Source: Paenibacillus lemnae (GTDB taxonomy: Bacteria; Bacillota; Bacilli; Paenibacillales; Paenibacillaceae). From it: a stretch of 64,000 nucleotides of DNA. The DNA lies in the NCBI RefSeq assembly GCF_012933385.1, contig NZ_JABBPN010000011.1, forward strand, positions 62,001-126,000, in the 5' to 3' direction. The notes under the pieces were generated by a model that did no database searches, was not told the DNA's origin, and saw nothing but the letters and a program-made list of their open reading frames with translations. This document shows positions 61,723 through 64,000 of this stretch, in pieces (position 1 is the first letter of the stretch; every line of letters starts with the position of its first letter). The position numbers and the translations under genes were made by a program.

Positions 61723-63813
61723 ATGAAAAATAAATGGGCTGGCAGACTTATAGGTTTTATGGCTGACGATGATATAAAAATCGAACAGGGGGATCGATTC
61801 AAGTCTGTGATGATGAAGCAGATGTCTGAACCCTTTCCATACCGGCAACTCGGCCTATTATTAACTGAACTATCCGACCGGCAAAAGAGGCTTCTAACCG
61901 ATATACTGAACATTAAAATAAAAGCACCCTCGGATCAGCCTTTTCCGGACGCTACTCTGATCCAGCTGCTGCGACTACGCATCGCGAAAGGTCAGAACAA
62001 AGCCAAGGCTATTCAGGCGATTTTCACGATCATCCTTCCTTTATTCAAGGACGCCGATCACATCACTGCGGAAGAACATCTGACAGCCGAAAGCCACTGG
62101 GTACAGGAGTATGGAAAATGGCATTATTATTGGTCCCTGCGTTTTTTTCCTGATGAGCATGAGGCCATCCAGCAAAGGTTACATGAGATGGACGCCGAGC
62201 AGGTGGACCCCGTGAAGAAGCATCCGGATCTCCAGTCAGCGGCAAGCCTGATTGCCAGCACCAGAGAGAGCATAGAACCCGCTAAGGAAAAAGCAGAACC
62301 CGTGAAAGATAAAGAAAAAGCACTTGTCGCCAGAGAGCGGGACCTTCGCCAGAAAGCCGAGCTGGAGTCTGAAAGGCTTCGCAAACAAATCAAAGAGCTG
62401 GAGAAAAGCCATCAGCGTCTCTCTCATGAGCATCATGACCTGGAGAGCCAATACCGGGAACAGCACAAGAAGCTGCGCGAACTGGAGGAACAATATGATT
62501 CGGAGAAAAAGAGAGTCTATTCGCTTGAGCGCGCCAAAGTCCAGGTAGAGGGTGAATTACGGCACTCCAGCAGAATGATTCAGCAGCTGCAGCATAACGA
62601 GCAGAACCTCAAAGCCCAAAGTGATGAGCTGGTCCTGCAGCTGAAGACCAAAGTGAAATCGCTGGAGCATGAGAAGAAAAGCCCGCCCAAGCCGGCAGCT
62701 GCCCTGCAGCATATAACTGATATTTTGCATGCAGATGCAGAGCGTTATTTTGCAGTATTACGGGAGAAGCAGGAGCTGGAGGGCAAGGATGACATTCGCA
62801 AGAGAATCAGTGACTCCATGCTGTTGGTCAATGCGTTAGAGTCTTATTTTCAAAAAATGGATGATATCGTATCCCCTGCATTCCCTCAATCCCCTGCGCC
62901 TGCGGCCCATCAGCCGGAGCTTGAGAAAGAGACGCCAACACCAGATCCCTTGAAGGATAAGGTCACAGAGGGTGCAGAGGAGTCTCCCAAAAGCCAGGAA
63001 GAGCGCAATGACCATTACTCCGGTACCTTCTACCGCAGAGATCACGGGGGCTATATCGTGCTGGAGAACCACGAGACCTTTAATATTACAGAGTCCATGG
63101 TGAACAGTATCGGATTAGAGCATGAAGCAGAAGTGCAGTGTGATCCTCAGCAGCGGGAGGACGGATCTTCCTCCTACTATATTCGCTTGCTGCTCCAAGG
63201 AGATGATGCCCGCGCGCCGATCCAGCAGTTTATGGGATATGTGGAGTTAGGCGAGCATTTTACATACTACTGTGTGGACATGAACAACCCGGAGCTTCGT
63301 TTTCCGATTCATGAGAAAGATGTTGCCATGCAGGAGCCCAAGGATGGGGACCCTTGTCTCTTTAATGTGGCCATTGACGGAAGATATGCCAGGCTGTCCA
63401 AACTTTTTGGTTCTACCGAGATGCAGCACACAGAATCTTCTTTAAAAATAAAGTCCACTACTCGTCCCAAAGTCACGAAACACGAGGAAACGAACCGCTA
63501 TCTGGAGGGCTGCACCATCGTTATTATTGGCGGGTTAGCCAAATGGTTTGAATCTGTCGTGACCGAGACGGGCGCAGCCCTTGTCCATGACACCGGGCGA
63601 AACCCAGACCGCGTACACCCGCATCTTCGCCGCGCGAATGCATTGTTCATGCTGCTCACCGCCAATTCGCATGAGGCTACCGTCAGCTGCGTTCCCATTG
63701 CTAAGGAACATGGAGTTCCCCATTTCAAGATAGAGGGATCGAAATCCAATCTGCGGAAGCAGCTGTGGGATAACCGGGAGCTGATCAGGAATCGTCCTTC
63801 TCATGTGCAGTGA
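61723..63813 (+). CDS. Coiled-coil protein with C-terminal DUF2325-like domain
   Basis: A 696-residue cytoplasmic protein. Residues 1-160 are a helical domain. Residues about 185-330 form a long charged coiled coil. A Pro/Glu-rich linker (about 385-430) leads to two small beta-domains (about 435-490, GTFYRRDHGGYIVLENHETFNI; and about 505-565), possibly OB or SH3-like. The last 95 residues resemble DUF2325: CTIVIIGGLAKWFESVV, a middle HDTGRN, RRANALFMLLT, then NSHEATVSCVPIAKEHGVP. DUF2325 has no settled function; the GG and SH motifs suggest a Rossmann-like fold. GGAGGCAGG lies before the ATG. It stands alone between terminators. Confidence 0.65.
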   Translation: MKNKWAGRLIGFMADDDIKIEQGDRFKSVMMKQMSEPFPYRQLGLLLTELSDRQKRLLTDILNIKIKAPSDQPFPDATLIQLLRLRIAKGQNKAKAIQAIFTIILPLFKDADHITAEEHLTAESHWVQEYGKWHYYWSLRFFPDEHEAIQQRLHEMDAEQVDPVKKHPDLQSAASLIASTRESIEPAKEKAEPVKDKEKALVARERDLRQKAELESERLRKQIKELEKSHQRLSHEHHDLESQYREQHKKLRELEEQYDSEKKRVYSLERAKVQVEGELRHSSRMIQQLQHNEQNLKAQSDELVLQLKTKVKSLEHEKKSPPKPAAALQHITDILHADAERYFAVLREKQELEGKDDIRKRISDSMLLVNALESYFQKMDDIVSPAFPQSPAPAAHQPELEKETPTPDPLKDKVTEGAEESPKSQEERNDHYSGTFYRRDHGGYIVLENHETFNITESMVNSIGLEHEAEVQCDPQQREDGSSSYYIRLLLQGDDARAPIQQFMGYVELGEHFTYYCVDMNNPELRFPIHEKDVAMQEPKDGDPCLFNVAIDGRYARLSKLFGSTEMQHTESSLKIKSTTRPKVTKHEETNRYLEGCTIVIIGGLAKWFESVVTETGAALVHDTGRNPDRVHPHLRRANALFMLLTANSHEATVSCVPIAKEHGVPHFKIEGSKSNLRKQLWDNRELIRNRPSHVQ

Positions 63814-63836
63814 GATATTTTGAGCCTACGCCTCAT

Positions 63837-63884
63837 AAAAAAGGATATGTTCATTCTTTCAAGTTGTTGCCACATCCTTTTTCT
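63837..63884 (+). terminator. Terminator after the coiled-coil gene
   Basis: AAAAAAGGATATG (63837-63849) pairs with CACATCCTTTTT (63871-63882, one mismatch), ending in T. The remaining 116 bases to the window end show no complete gene. Confidence 0.65.
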
Positions 63885-64000
63885 AGTATAGAAGAATATA
63901 GTATGTACAGGCATAGGATTTACTTGGCCCAACAATGGATTGAAAAAGTTCTTTGAAATGGTGAATGTTGATTCAAAAAGATAAAAGAAAGGCATGTGAA

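Noticed and set aside
63986..64000. A gene start at the right edge (AAAGG followed by ATG or GTG)
   Set aside because: The ATG is directly followed by TGA, and too little sequence remains to judge the GTG.

Overview
The window reads as the chromosome of a Paenibacillus-type Gram-positive, endospore-former-like bacterium. The grounds are strong AGGAGG-type ribosome sites, frequent TTG and GTG starts, the conserved Bacillales block ftsE-ftsX-(murein hydrolase)-ctpB-minJ followed by uvrB-uvrA, and long multi-domain carbohydrate genes with LplABC-type transporters. No rRNA, tRNA, insertion sequence, prophage or CRISPR array was seen. The species call is inference.

Layout. (1) 1-9.3 kb: a cut-off secreted or membrane protein on the minus strand faces away from a type IV pilus operon: pilB, pilT, pilC, prepilin, prepilin peptidase, a fused pilM-pilN gene, pilO, then a bactofilin. 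(2) 9.4-17.2 kb: a VanW protein on the minus strand, then ftsE, ftsX, an EnvC-like M23 hydrolase, a CtpB-type protease and MinJ, all acting at the envelope or division site. (3) 17.2-22.7 kb: a histidine kinase and response regulator on the minus strand, divergent from a three-gene ABC exporter. Gene sizes and make-up match the LnrJK-LnrLMN lipid-antibiotic resistance module. (4) 22.9-29.8 kb: motAB on the minus strand, then uvrB and uvrA. (5) 30-38.9 kb: a ferredoxin-type nitrite reductase (minus), a small membrane protein, an HtrA-type protease overlapping a stalk-domain protein, a large U32 protein and a membrane protein of unknown role. (6) 39.2-49.5 kb: an AraC-type membrane sensor, an oligosaccharide ABC importer, an unrecognised toroid-like protein and a GH105 unsaturated-uronyl hydrolase. 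This looks like a rhamnogalacturonan or similar glycan uptake locus. (7) 49.6-58.6 kb: an inositol catabolic cluster, iolD-iolE-iolC-iolA-iolG, a repeat-filled gap, iolB and a LacI-type regulator. (8) 58.7-64 kb: an acyltransferase (minus), galU, two small unknown proteins and a coiled-coil protein ending in a DUF2325-like domain.

How it fits together. The pilus genes supply extension (PilB) and retraction (PilT) motors, platform, pilin, peptidase and the inner alignment proteins; outer-membrane parts are absent, as expected for a monoderm. FtsEX and the M23 protein form a likely membrane-gated wall hydrolase. The same TTAAGCGCTTA palindrome lies before both the glycan importer and iolD, which suggests the two catabolic regions share a LacI or CcpA-type control.

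Most unusual points: the PilM-PilN fusion, the M23 partner of FtsEX with an apparently intact zinc site, the unidentified 582-residue protein beside GH105, the decayed 9-base repeat tract and twin hairpins inside the inositol cluster, a hairpin repeat family with three copies, and the DUF2325-like coiled-coil protein.
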